A stretch of 64,000 bases of DNA from the NCBI GenBank assembly GCA_015179025.1, contig WHUX01000168.1, forward strand, positions 1 through 64,000. Direction: 5' to 3'. Source of the stretch: Terfezia claveryi. Its lineage: Eukaryota > Ascomycota > Pezizomycetes > Pezizales > Pezizaceae. The notes beneath the pieces were generated by a model, which saw only the letters and a list, made by a program, of their open reading frames with translations, was not told the origin of the DNA and searched no databases. Made by a program: the position numbers and the translations under genes. Below are positions 50,640 to 62,781 of the stretch, one piece after another. How positions within the stretch are numbered: the stretch's first letter is position 1; each line of letters begins with the position of its first letter.

Positions 50640-51930
50640 AAAGGTTTCGTCGGATGTCTCAAATGTCCCAGCGGATAATCTATACGAATCTACTCCGGTA
50701 GCAAGCATATCCTCCGAGCCGGTTAAGATACGCTTGTAATCGATATATTCTTATATTAAGAGAAAATAATCGTATTGAGTAGTGAGGGGCTGTGGAAATG
50801 CTAGAAGTGCCTGCAGACTTGACAGGTTTTGAGAAAGGAGAGGGGTACAAGACCAGGAGAGGGTGCATTTATGTTGAAGAGGAAGCACCTATAGGCCGCG
50901 CTAGACATTTGAAGAGGTGATTTCTTATCGAAATCCGGCAGTCGGTACCCTTTTTGGTTGGCTCATTACCATTTTAGGGTTGGTTTATAAGGCTATTTAC
51001 GTAGTCTTGATCAGACCCTCGTAGTATTTACGACGAAGCAAGAAAACAACAACATTCTAGTAACTTATTTATACTGACTGTTTTCTAATTTAACGTTATG
51101 ATAATTACACGGTTGTGCTCGCCCATATGCTTTTAACCAGAGTCATCTGTATATACTCTATACTCTTCCCCTGGAGTCGTCTTAAAGAGTTAGTTGTTTT
51201 GTTTACGAGTCCTTTACAGGGGCTTCTCCGCGATTATACTCCGTACAGCGTTGCCTGGCTGTGGTCCGGCAGCAATCATATACGGCGCTATTAGGAGTTA
51301 CCCGGACCATGCTGGCTAACATATATGCGGGAAGGATTGAGAAGTGCTCGAATGCGTGGTTGGAGATTTAGAATGGCGTAGTTGGCGATTTAGAATGTAC
51401 TACAGTATACAGAGTACTTACTTTCCATATAAGAATATGAAACCCCCCCATACAAATTAAGATATATTTGATTTAAGAGTGGAGGAATAGCTGCAAATGA
51501 CCATATTCCATTATTTTTACCACTGAGAGATACTCACAACGAGTTTCAAAATTCGAATAGCTTGCAGAACATGGCTATCTAAGTAACAATTCATATTTTC
51601 GTGTGAATTAGTACTCTATATATCTGTCGAACGTAAGTTCAAGGTCTCTTTCACGAGGAACGCTGCAACTTCACTACCCTTTGCATTGACATTGATAATT
51701 GACATCATTCCGCTCAAGCAGCAGCCGCACTATCGCATCATGTGCACACACAGCTGCCCATGACTGTGGTGGTAGGCCATTATAGTCTCGTGTCGTTTCC
51801 CCGCTGCCAACGTCTGTGATGTTTGGCCATCTTGGCATTGACATTGATATTGACGTCATTCCGCTCGCGGCAGCCGTACTATAGCCTCATGCCCATTCTC
51901 AGCTGCCAGTGGCAGTACTATAATGATTGA
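50640..51930. repeat. Segmental duplication copy 1 (relic)
   Basis: 50640-50980 matches about 60455-60790 (shared AAAAAAAGGTTTCGTCGGAT, GCTAGAAG.GCCTG, CCCTTTTTG.TTG). About 51130-51700 matches the 3' flanks of the ankyrin arrays at 52.33-53.45 kb and 61.77-62.78 kb (shared GAGTCC.T, GCAATCATATACG.T, TTCATATTT, GAACGTAAGTT). It ends in degenerate ankyrin repeats. Confidence 0.75.
51660..51930 (-). pseudogene. Relic of an NLR ankyrin array
   Basis: About two and a half degraded 102-bp units remain. On the minus strand AIVRLLLERND and QSWAAVCAHDAIV can still be read, and plus-strand words such as GACATCATTCCGCTCAAGCA and AGCTGCCCATGACTGTGGT match the intact arrays. Frames are broken and no NACHT part is present. 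Confidence 0.8.
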
Positions 51931-52156
51931 AACGAGAAGTTTTGGAGCATCATGTACTGTATTTGAACTTATCGCACATGTTCATGATACTTTACTGCAT
52001 GCAGTAAAGAACAAAACCTATAGTACTACTAATGAGAGGTATGATGGAATTTCTCGCAGTGAAGTATGAGGTTTAATTCAACAAGTAGAGGTTTGAGCAA
52101 GTGGAGGTTTGAGCCTTTGTTATGTATAAAATAAAAGACTCGGTTTTCACTCAATT

Positions 52157-52271
52157 TGCCTTCATACAAATATGCCTTCATACAAATATGCCTTCATACA
52201 AATATGCCTTCATACAAATATGCCTTCATACAAATATGCCTTCATACAATATGCCTTCATACAAATATGCC
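52157..52271 (+). repeat. 16-bp minisatellite
   Basis: About seven tandem copies of CTTCATACAAATATGC, one copy lacking a base. The units abut directly with no spacers, so this is not a CRISPR-like array. Confidence 0.95.
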
Positions 52272-52371
52272 CAGAGTGCATATACATATATACCATTCCG
52301 GAATGGACTGAATTCCGCAACGGACCAGAACATATATATAGTGTAACCCAATTCATCTGTATACACTGTTC

Positions 52372-52803
52372 ACCTGAGTTGGATCACATCCACTGCTTAT
52401 CCGGTGGATAATCTGCAGTCAGCATATCTGCTTATTTCCTGTTTCTCCGCTACCTGCCTATTTTCCTATGCCATAACTGGCGCTTCTACAATAAGCTTAC
52501 CCAACGTCAGCTCCGTTGCTTCCACTTATTTTTATTTCTCTTGCTTCTCATAGGCCAGTTAACATCCCTGTCCGGTATGTCTCACATTGGCATTCTCAAC
52601 CTCATGTAATAAAGACATCCCGCTCCGCTCTGTAATTAGTTATAACAAGCAAGTCTTCACACCCTCCTATTGTCGCATTCACTGCTTATTACCTTCAGCA
52701 CGCTGCTCCATTAGAACCTCCACTCCAGATTGCTATAATCTCTGCCGCTAGTACCAACTTCTGCTGCCTCACGATATTCTTAACGGAATACCTTGTTAAC
52801 CTG
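52372..52803. mobile_element. 422-bp insertion with 5-bp direct repeats (candidate solo LTR)
   Basis: The sequence GTGTAACCCAATTCATCTGT...CACCTG on the left continues directly into ATTCACCAT in copy 3 (61771-61820). Here it is split by 422 bp flanked by ACCTG (52372-52376, 52799-52803). The inserted DNA holds an AATAAA-like signal and no coding region. A 5-bp duplication fits an LTR element, but canonical TG..CA ends are not clear. Confidence 0.55.
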
Positions 52804-53087
52804 GATTCACCATAAAAATTGATAGTTTTAAGTACGAGTCCCTGGCACGGCTTCTGCTCTGTAGGGTGTCGCCTGGCCTGAATACGACAGCAATCATATA
52901 CGATGCTATTAAGAGAGATTTCTACAAACAAGAATATATTAATAATACCCCAGCTGGGGGAATTATATCGAGAATATACTGTAGTAGTGGTCATAGTGAA
53001 GATATAGCTGTAAATGGCCACATTCCAATATTTTTAGTACCACTGGGAGGAACTCACGTAGGCCTGGGCACGAGCCGGCTCGCGAGA

Positions 53088-53128
53088 ATTGTATGAATGA
53101 ATTGTATGAATGAATTGTATGAATGAAT
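53088..53128 (+). repeat. 13-bp tandem repeat
   Basis: Three copies of AATTGTATGAATG. Confidence 0.9.
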
Positions 53129-53455
53129 AGATAACTGCGTACGCTAAATACATATCTATACAGGCCATGGAAAGAAGAAGACGCGGAAATAGGCAAAACA
53201 CGTACATAAGAGAAGACAGGAAAATAGAGAAGACAGGAAAATAGAAAAGACATGAAAATAGGAAAAAGATCAGTCATCATTCCCAACGATACTCATGATC
53301 ATGTTTTGAATTCGAATAGGTTACAGCTCATGGCTATCTAAGTATCAATTCATATTTCATGTCAATATAGTCCTTCATACACCTGTAGAACGTAAGTTAG
53401 AGCTCCTTTTCGCCAGGTAACGCTGGATCACTTACATATTGGCAGAGCTTCAGAG

Positions 53456-56400
53456 TTAATATGTCTCGTGAACCCTATGCTTCCAATTTTTCAGGAGTTC
53501 AATAGTCGATGTATTACCCATAATGGTAGCCCAGTAGAGTGCTGTCCGGCCATGGTTGTCCATTACGTCAAGGCTGATCTTATCTTGATCGAGCAGCAGC
53601 TGCACTACAGCCTCATTTCCCATCTTGGCTGCCCATGTCAGTGGTGACTGACCATTGTTAGCCTTTGCATCAACATCCACATCATTCCGTTCAAGCAGCA
53701 GCCGCACTACAGCCTCAAGTCCATACTCAGCTGCCCATGACAGTGGTGTCCGGCCATTATCATCCTTTGCATCAACATCCACATCATTCCGTTCAAGCAG
53801 CAGCCGCACTACAGCCTCATGTCCATTTCGAGCTGCCCATGACAGTGGTGACTGGCCATTGACATCCTTTGCATCAACATCCACATTATTCCATTCAAGT
53901 AGCAGTCGCACTATAGCCTCACGTCCATTCTGAGCTGCCCATGACAGTGGTGACTTGCCATTGACATCCTTCGCATTGACATCCACATTATTCCGTTCAA
54001 GCAGCAGCCGCACTACAGCCTCATGTCCATTCTGAGCTGCCCATGACAGTGGTGACCAGCCATTGCTATCCTTTGCATCAACATCCACATCATTCCATTC
54101 AAGCAGCAGCCGCACTACAGCCTCACGTCCATTCCCAGCTGCCAATAACAGTGGTGACCGGCCATTATCATCCTTTGCATCAACATCCACATCATTCCAT
54201 TCAAGCAGCAGCCGCACTACAGCCTCACGCCCATTCGCAGCTGCCCATGACAGTGGTGACTGGCCATTGTCATCATTTACATTGACATCCACATCATTCC
54301 GTTCAAGCAGCAGCTGCACTACAGCCTCACGTCCATTCTGAGCTGCCCATGACAGTGGTGACCGGCCATTGACATCCTTTGCATCAACATCCACATCATT
54401 CCGTTCAAGCAGCAGCCGCACTACAGCCTCATGTCCATTTCGAGCTGCCCATGACAGTGGTGACTGGCCATTGACATCCTTTGCATCAACATCCACATCA
54501 TTCCATTCAAGTAGCAGTCGCACTATAGCCTCACGTCCATTCTGAGCTGCCAATGACAGTGGTGACTTGCCATTGACATCCTTCGCATTGACATCCACAT
54601 TATTCCGTTCAAGCAGCAGCCGCACTACAGCCTCACGTCCATTCTGAGCTGCCCATGACAGTGGTGACTGGCCATTGACATCCTTTGCATCAACATCCAC
54701 ATCATTCCATTCAAGTAGCAGTCGCACTATAGCCTCACGTCCATTCTGAGCTGCCCATGACAGTGGTGACTTGCCATTGACATCCTTCGCATTGACATCC
54801 ACATTATTCCGTTCAAGCAGCAGCCGCACTACAGCCTCACGTCCATTCTGAGCTGCCCATGACAGTGGTGACCAGCCATTTCTATCCTTTGCATCAACAT
54901 CCACATCATTCCATTCAAGCAGCAGCCGCACTACAGCCTCACGTCCATTCCCAGCTGCCAATGACAGTGGTGACCGGCCATTATCATCCTTTGCATCAAC
55001 ATCCACATCATTCCGTTCAAGCAGCAGCCGCACTACAGCCTCACGTCCATTCCGAGCTGCCAATGACAGTGGTGACCAGCCATTATCATCCTTTGCATCA
55101 ACGTCTACATCATTCCATTCAAGCAGCAGCCGCACTACAGCCTCACGCCCATTCACAGCTGCCCATGACAGTGGTGACCAGCCATTGTCATCCTTTGCAT
55201 CAACATCCACATCATTCCGTTCAAGCAGCAGCTGCACTACAGCCTCATGCCCATACTCAGCTGCCCATGATAGTGGTGTCCGTCCGGTATCATCACGCAT
55301 GCCTACTTGCCCTATCTTACAGTAGTGCCTTGTGAGATCATCTAACCCAAAGAAAGCCCCTACATGGATTCCCGAAAATAGCAATGCCACAGAAGTCGTA
55401 TATGATTGCCGAAAATTGAATGTCCAATTGACTGTCATTGATCCATATATGACTTGTAGGGACGTTGAAGGGAGCTTATTCTCATCCCTGGTAAATGTTA
55501 GGGCGAGTTTCATCACAGCCTCATTGGGCTGGCGTTTAGCATAAGTACCCCAATTGCAAGCTGCATACTCTAGGAGAGGGAAATTTCGGAGTTTTTCCTT
55601 GAGTTTAGACATAGTTTTGGAATGTTCTCGCAACTCGGGGAAGTTGAGGTATATCAAACAAGTTTCCGCAACAGCACTATAACCATGAGGGAAGTATATG
55701 CTGCTCTGGAGCCGGAAATGCTCTTCCAGTGAGTAGTGGACAAAACGGACTGTCCCCGTCTCTTCATCAATAAGAACTAGCCCCAGACAGCAGTCCAGTA
55801 GCGCTTTTCGAGATGGGATATTGTCCACTTCAAACTGAGTATCTCCCTGTTCCACAGCGAGGGCATGCTGAAGTTCTTCGAGCTTCAGCGGTCGGTATGC
55901 AAGATGCAACCACAGGAGTACTTTCATGCCTAGCTCAGAATGACCTCGTGATTGTTGTATCCGCTTGACGACCCCTTCGAAAGTGTCATGCAATTCTGTT
56001 GGTAACATACCGAGTGCTTTCCGTCGTTTGGATATGGTTGCTTGTTCGAGCACCATATCAATATGCAGGGTGGGGAGGAGAAACCTTGAATAGCTCGATC
56101 AGCATCTTTACAGCGAGTAGTGTGTAGGTATAGAGTGGGACTGCATGTGTTTCTTTTGAGGGCGACTAGGCTACCTACATTCCTTGTGACCGTGCTACGA
56201 GCGCAGCTAAAATCTCAGATTCCAAAGCGTTATTCATGGCATCTGGATTCACACGCCTGTCTTTTGCAATTTTGTCACTAAGATATTGTCGAATGTCATT
56301 CTCCTTCGCAATAATTTCTACTTCTTGCTCCTGCTGAATTTCAAAGAAGCTTTGAACCTCACTTTGCATGTGTGGCCGTCCAGTGAGAAATAACCGAGTC

Positions 56401-58846
56401 GCCCTCGTTCCGAGCTGCAGTTCATTGCTCAGAATGTCAAGCAGCCTTCTCCGAGTCTGTGGCTCCAGTTCATCAAGAGCATCTATACAGAAAAAGGTGC
56501 TATCAAGCTGTGTTGAAATAAGTTTCAGCATGGTAAACATATCTCCAAGCTCGACTTTCGTATTCCGTTTCTTGACTCCTTTAAGTATTTCGATGACTTG
56601 ATTTTGTACATGAAGTAGATCGGCACTAGTTAGAAGCTGGTGAAGAAAACACCCAAGTATGTGTACGAGCGTTTGGTTGTTCCAGTCTCGATAATCGGCA
56701 TATAGACATACAACGCTTGCTTTGCTTGTTGTTTGTTCGCTAGCTTGTGAGCTCAGATAGTCAATCACAAGCGAGCTAAAGCCGAGTGACAATCATTAGC
56801 TATAGCTCGAGGGTTTTTATTTTTTTTATTTTTATTTTTTCCAAATAAATAAACACCAAAGGGGATTCAAATTGGACGCTGGTTATCTCAACAATACCTG
56901 ATCATTGTTTTCCCAGCACCGGGCATGCCATAACAGCACAATATGTGCCCACTTCCATCTGTGGTTCCTATATCACGCCACTTACGGAAACACTCCAGCT
57001 CGAGTAGCCAGGTACCAGAATTTTCAAGCCGTATCGACTTGACATCCGCATGTCTCTTAAGCGGCTCCAAGGGAGACAGTAATTGTAGAAGTTCTTCGTC
57101 TATCGAGGTCAGCCCTGAATTCCTGCCCGAATACCTCATTTCCAATATACCTTCTGCTCTGAGGCTCCGCTTGAGTATTTCTTTCGACACCTTAACATTC
57201 TCGTTCAGTGCATCTGAAATCTCTTTATATATCTATGAGTTAGCTCAAGACCCCTCTAGTTGCCTCTGCTCCTCTCTACAGCAATCTAGAGTACAGACTA
57301 ACCATTGAGCCGGGACAACGGTTTCATATCTGCTCGTATGTCAATCAGAAGATGCGCCATCTCCGCAATTTTCTCCGAGGACCCTGCGCCATCATTAGTG
57401 CGTGTCATACATATATACTACACCTAAATAACTATACCTCTAATCCTTTCCATCGTGGCCATATCTGCGCATTCTTGCACGGTTTTCCCCATTCCGGTGA
57501 TGTCATCAATGAAGGGCTGAAATTCAATCGCAAATGGTTTCAGAATATTCACAGCTTTTTTATTCCCTGTATAATTCTTCAGTCCCTCTTCTGTAATAAT
57601 ATACAGAGCCAGCTTACATCTAGCATCAAAATACTGCCGAGCTTTCACTGCAAAAACTATGACAGCAGCATATAACGCCGGTAAGGAAATATCCAGGACT
57701 TCGTGGAGCTTGCCAGTGTCTCCCATTGCTGTATTCAACTTAACTCCTGTATAGATACCGGCATAGAATGCAGATACTGCCATGTTGTCCATAATTGTCG
57801 CCATTGTTGCTTCAAAACATTCCATCGATTCAACATGATTTAGAGCAACCTGACAGATATCAGTGAACTGCTTCCCCCTAAAGACCATAACGTACCTGTA
57901 ACATAGTCCTTGCACCTGCCCAAACCAACGATGTGATATCTGGATGATGCTGTATTGCTGTATCTACAATTTTTGCGTACTTATCTACACTTTTCATAAT
58001 TCTCCCCAAGCGCTCCACCCAGACTACCTCATTCCCCTGCCGATCTTTATAACGCCATTGTCTATCCTTATTCTTTTGATGAGCAGTTTCTAGTTCTGCA
58101 ACAAGAAATTGAATATTTTCCGCTGCGGATTGTGACTGGAGGCCACCGAGTTCAACGGATGGTAGTTGATATTTGGCGAGACTTTTTTGAGCTATCACAA
58201 GTGTCTTTTGCCAAATATGTGAGGAGATTGAGGGCGGAAATGTGCTAGGATTATTCTTGGTATCGGACATGCGATTGGCATCCTCAACTGCCTGTGATGC
58301 GCTGGACAGCGCCTGGGAATTATTGGTCGGGGTTGATACTGGATCCAGAGTCTGAGACGAAGGATCAATGAGGCTAATAGTAGTAATCACAATATCCAGT
58401 GGATTTAATGCGGCAATATCTGTAGCTGGAGCCTCCGGAGGAGGACGTGGGCAATGCGCACACGGAACGGCGTCGAGACCTCCTAGGCCTTTTGTTTCTG
58501 GTGGGGATGAGTCGGTGTGGCAGGGGGGTGCTGCGAGTCGCTGCTGGGGTTCTTGCCCCAGAGAAATTAAGCTAGTTGAGGATGCCGCAAAATCAATCCT
58601 ACCACTCGCAGGCGCCAGGGTACCACTGAGAACAGTATCGGACTGTGAAGGAGGTCGCGCATGGTCCCTTTCGGAGGTTCTTGTGAAGGGGGATAGTGAT
58701 CTCCATGTACTACGTACTATGCCTTTGCCGGAGCCCCGCTCTTGCAATTGGGATTGCTGGTTATTCGATTGCTGGCAATCGTCTCTTCCGTGTTTCCGGG
58801 GGCCGGAATGGATAACGCTATCTATCCATTTTTTCGCACCACCCAT
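53456..58846 (-). CDS. NACHT-ankyrin NLR (STAND ATPase), six exons, 1664 aa
   Basis: Model: complement(join(53456..56084, 56179..56775, 56898..57222, 57303..57383, 57438..57849, 57896..58846)). Phases are 0, 1, 1, 2, 2, with no internal stops. Start is ATG 58846 (MGGAKKWIDS). The N-terminal ~230 residues are disordered, Pro/Ser-rich. Next is a helical fungal STAND N-terminal domain (about 235-480: HHPDITSLVWAGARTMLQVA, YAGIYTGVKL, LPALYAAVIVFAVKARQYF). The NACHT domain has P-loop GMPGAGKT (580-587), joined across an intron to SSLVIDYL, and Walker B IDALDEL (687-693), then winged-helix-like WLHLAYRPLKLEEL and FVHYSLEEHF. From about residue 1056 there are 18 ankyrin repeats of 34 aa, nearly identical. 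Such proteins act in non-self recognition and regulated cell death, oligomerising on ligand binding. No death-effector domain is obvious at the N-terminus. The gene looks intact. Confidence 0.92.
53459..55285 (-). repeat. Homogenised ankyrin array, 18 x 102 bp
   Basis: Seventeen units follow one 34-aa consensus (G-x-SPLSWAA-x-NGREAVV, then RLLLE-x-NDVDVDAKD-x-N). The last is diverged (GRTALYWATIMGN), a capping repeat. Variation is concentrated at a few positions: after G (R/W/Q/K), after AA (Q/G/R/A/V/E), after LLLE (R/W), D/N in NDVD, and D/V before the final N. Two-unit blocks beginning GKSPLS and GQSPLS recur, showing recent block duplication. Confidence 0.95.
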
Positions 58847-60006
58847 TTTGTTAAACCCCAAAATGTCTTTGCTGAGCTTCACTGGGCTTTGGTCTTGTAT
58901 AAGGGATACTGGTACGGAGTAGATCACTGCGCTGGTATATTGTGTAGGTAAGTGAGTATGTACGTGCTTGAAGTATTAAGATGTTGCAGCTGATATTTCA
59001 GCCGGGGGTGCTAGTTGAGCCTTGTCTTTCGACAAACCTATACAAGATGGCTCTGCAGAGGCCAAGGCGAGAGAAGAGCCAATCGCGCTTATAGAGTAGG
59101 GCCTGCCGCTATAAACCTTGCTGTTACGAAACGCCTTGTTGCGGAGCCGCTGCTGACATGTAGTGCAGCCAGACACTGCCTTACTTGGATGATTATGAGG
59201 CCTACGACACAAAGTTGCCTGGTGTGGGTGATACCTTTTTTCATAAATAACTCGGTAATTAACATATCACTTAGCTGGTTGCTCATATCGCTAAGGTCCG
59301 AAATTAAAAATGTGGGCAGCATCGAGTGTACCAGCAAGTCACAAAAGCCTGCCTCAGCCAAAGTATGAAGTCAATGACAAGTAGCATGTAACGTTGGCGG
59401 AGAGTTGTATATGTAGATTGATCATATTCTGATTAACATTGGGAGCTAGTACCTAGATGTCTATTGATTGGTTGATTCTCGATTACACAAAGAGTTTCGA
59501 GACTATGATTCTGTGAGCAGCGTAAAATGTCACAAGCCGTAATGCATCATAAGGCCGACAAAGCTTATAATGAAATGCTATATTGAGGTTCTTGCTATTA
59601 CATTACCTCGCGTTCGTCAGATTGTTGCTACCGGTATGCCTTGGTATTTGCTGCCTGGTTGATATTGACTGGTCTGGTATCGCTAATCTGCAATCTGTTT
59701 TTAAACCAGACTATATTAGGAATACCTATAAACTTTCCATACTAGGCAACCATTATTGCAGGACCTGGGAAGGAGCAAGTCGCCGTGCCGCCTAGCGTCG
59801 AATCACGTGCTGTCCAGGCTCTGCTACAATAGATGGATATCAATATCAATAGTGTAGTACTGTCACTTATCCCGACTGTTTGGGGGTAGCCTTGGCTAGA
59901 ACCAGCTCCTTTAGTCACCGAGGAATACTGTGTTTAATATAGTCTAGTTGTCGCAATGACTGATAGTCTAAATATCCAGATCTGCTTATACAAAGGTTGG
60001 TCTATT
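58847..60006. other. Upstream region of the NLR
   Basis: Presumed promoter side of the NLR. Open frames at 58976-59361 (minus) look partly protein-like but overlap in two frames and have no recognisable domain, so they are left uncalled. Confidence 0.4.
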
Positions 60007-60342
60007 GTAATATATTGTTGTGTTCGTGACCTCGTAACTCCTCTAGAGACAACAGACTGGTTACTACGAGGTTAGGTCTACCGATAGGAAGTCGCATTGT
60101 GCAAAAAGATATATACAGGACTACTTTCTCTGGTAGCCTCGGAATACAGGACCACCTTATTGGCTTATCGTATAAGAACTGATTGTAGTCGTATTGATAA
60201 GATAAGAGACTGTTTTCTGTTCTCGCCATACGTCCTCGAAGGGATATGCACATAGCCTCGTACAAAACCAGTCTGTTGCTATGGGGGGAGTTGCGAGGTC
60301 AAGAACTACAAAAATATTAACCTGGGTACGAGGCTATGTGCA
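60007..60342. repeat. Foldback element with nested inverted repeats
   Basis: An imperfect ~55-bp inverted repeat joins 60007-60062 (GTGACCTCGTAACTCC, AACAGACTGGTT) and 60266-60319 (AACCAGTCTGTTG, GTTGCGAGGTCAAG). A perfect 17-bp pair, TGCACATAGCCTCGTAC (60247-60263) and its reverse complement (60326-60342), interlocks with it. No transposase is present. It may be a MITE or a rearranged LTR fragment. Confidence 0.65.
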
Positions 60343-62177
60343 CACGAGTACTGAGTTTTTTTTTGAAAAATGGTTGGCATCAAGGATAGGTAGATGCCCG
60401 GAGCCACAGGTCAGCATTCCCCAATTTGCCATTATCTGGTTGATTTGTAGGAAAAAAAAGGTTTCGTCGGATGTCTCAATATTGAGAGGGCAGATACCTC
60501 CCAGCCGGGGAAGATATGCTTGCAATCAATATATTTTTATATCAAGCGAAAAGATTATGTAGGGAACTAAGTAGTGGGGTAATACGAGAGACTGTAGAAA
60601 TGCTAGAAGCGCCTGTAGGGTAGAAAAGGAGAAAGGAAAGGTACAAGCCTAGTAGAGGTTACTTTATATGGAAGGAAGAACCTTTGTAATCCTGTGCTGA
60701 ATACATTGAGTTCAGGGAGCGTTTCTCTTGCTTTTGGTATCGAAACGCTTAGAAAATCCGGAAGCGACTACCCTTTTTGATTGACAATATAACTACGACT
60801 TGCTATTCTAGCTTGCTGTTACCGGTACATGTACAGACCCCATATCTCATGTACAGTGCATATACAGCCTGCCTTTCTCCTTTGCTCTACTCCGCATCTA
60901 CCATATGCGTAAGCGACTCTCTATCCGACTGGGGCGCAGATTTAATGTCTAGGTTCGAGAGATATCGAAGGATGTATGTAAGGAGCAGAACAGTGCGGAC
61001 AGTATTCATGATATATAAAATAAAAAAAGTAGTATTATCTTTGATTCATTTTCACTTTCCCTAGAATCTTCTTTTTTATTTGTCATTTGGAGAAAGTCAG
61101 CTAAAGTTCCTATTTATCTCAAGCTCATGCCTCCCTACCTGCCGGCCTTACAATGAATTATATCAACATCTTACTAACATTGCCACCTTCCACATTTCCA
61201 ACAACTTACTTTTCCCCCTACGCCTCCCCATTTCTCCCACATCTTCCTACACTCTCTCTGCCATCCTACCTCCCCTATCTACTTTCTAATCTACTCCCCT
61301 CTCTCACTACCACCTTCTCATCAGCCTAGATACAACTAATCTCCATCATGCCCTGTTACCACTGCCCCTGCCGAACCTCACTCCCAAGAAAAACCTCTCT
61401 ACTACTTCCATACTCTACCTAAGTATCCCCTTAATGAAGCTACCCCTTCTCAAGCCTACAAACTTGGATATAATTCTCTCTAGAATCACCATACTGATTG
61501 ATACTTATGCTGCTCATCTTCGGTATTTTTTTCTTTCCTCATTGTAATAGTACGGGAGAGAAGGAGGATGGGGTGTAGACTGTGAAAGAAGCTTGTATTC
61601 TCTAAGTTCTTTCAAACTAAGCTAAACTCAGGTCACGCTACTGAAGGCCCGTAACTACGCTAGCCTATGAAGGTATAGCAATATAGCGATGTGGTATAGC
61701 ATATCACACGAGGAAGCTGTGCAGGTTGTTTTAGGGTTTGTTCATCTCTCTTTATCAGCATATATTCATATGGTGTAACCCAATTCATCTGTATGCACTG
61801 TTTCACCTGAATTCACCATGAAAGTTAGTTTAAGTTAAGAGTCCCTGGCACCGCTTCTCCATGCTTATGCTCTGGAGGACGTCGAGGTGTCGGCCATGCT
61901 GGGCGGGAGGGATTGGAATGAATTGGAATGGGAGGTGAGACATTTAGCATGTACTACAGTTTACTCTCGATATATGAATATGATCCCGCATACAAAACAA
62001 GAATATTTTAATAATACCCCAAGCCGGGGTATTAGTATACTGTAGAATGGCCACATTCCAATATTTTTAGTACCACTGTGAGAAACTCACGACGATATTT
62101 TGAATTCGAGATGTTACAGCTCATGGCTATCTAGTTACGTATGTATCAATTTATATTTCGTGTGAATATAGGTAGTC

Positions 62178-62710
62178 CTTCATACACCTTTTTTTTTAAT
62201 TTTTTTAAATACTTGTTACTCCTATGCGGCCCCGTCAGGGGGCCCATGAGGAGTCACCCAGAAACCCGGGTGGATTCAACGGAGAGGCAAGTTAATCTGC
62301 CAGACCCGCGCGAGTAGATACAAAGAGACCCCATGCTGTCATTAACGGACTAACCGATGACCCAGAGGGCCTGACTGAGCCTCGACCTCCGATTCCGAAG
62401 ACCCGTGGAACTGGAATTGAACACGAAGAATAGTGAAACTCGTGAAAATAAAATTGAACTCAAAGAATAATGAAATCGTGAAACTGGTAATGAAACTCTC
62501 GTTAACTCATACAACTGAGGCGAGCTAAGTAAGCTCGTGGTACAACCACTTGAAAAAGGCCTCCGTGGCCTCAAAGGTCTCCTCCCCTTCTTTCCTCCAC
62601 TCTGGCTTATCGAGCTCCTCCCAGCTGCGTTTGCCCCCCAATAGGGCTCTCCTGAAATGGTCGAAACGGGTGCAGTCGAAGGTAATATGGTTCCCTGTCT
62701 TCATACACCT
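62178..62710 (-). mobile_element. 5'-truncated Tad-type LINE of a second family, 12-bp TSD
   Basis: The insertion 62190-62698 is flanked by CTTCATACACCT (62178-62189, 62699-62710). It starts with a T-rich tail (plus-strand view) and runs on the minus strand from the last ~57 codons of ORF2 through a 3' UTR of about 330 bp. The 3' UTR differs from that of the 10-17-kb element, so this is a different family. Confidence 0.9.
62525..62698 (-). pseudogene. C-terminal end of LINE ORF2
   Basis: In frame from the truncation point: TGNHITFDCTRFDHFRRALL, GGKRSWEELDKPEW, ETFEATEAFFKWLYHELT, stop TAG at 62525-62527. The H..C half of the terminal CCHC finger and the 'FF.WLYHEL' end are typical of Tad-group ORF2 C-termini. 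Everything upstream is missing. Confidence 0.85.
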
Positions 62711-62781
62711 GTAGAATGTAAGCTAGAGCTCTCTTTCACCAAAGTACGCTGGATCACTTACATATTGGCACAGCTTCACAG

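Noticed and set aside
52157..52271. CRISPR-like array
   Set aside because: 16-bp units are contiguous without unique spacers; it is a minisatellite in a eukaryotic genome.
53655..55335. Plus-strand open frames rich in His/Ala/Gln opposite the ankyrin array (also 62991-63698)
   Set aside because: They repeat with the 102-bp period and are a by-product of reading the array antisense.
58976..59361. Two overlapping minus-strand open frames upstream of the NLR
   Set aside because: No domain recognised, overlapping frames, and no splice model supports either.
60448..61330. Possible independent gene in the 60.8-61.3-kb open frames
   Set aside because: Short, low-complexity, within a duplicated non-coding flank.
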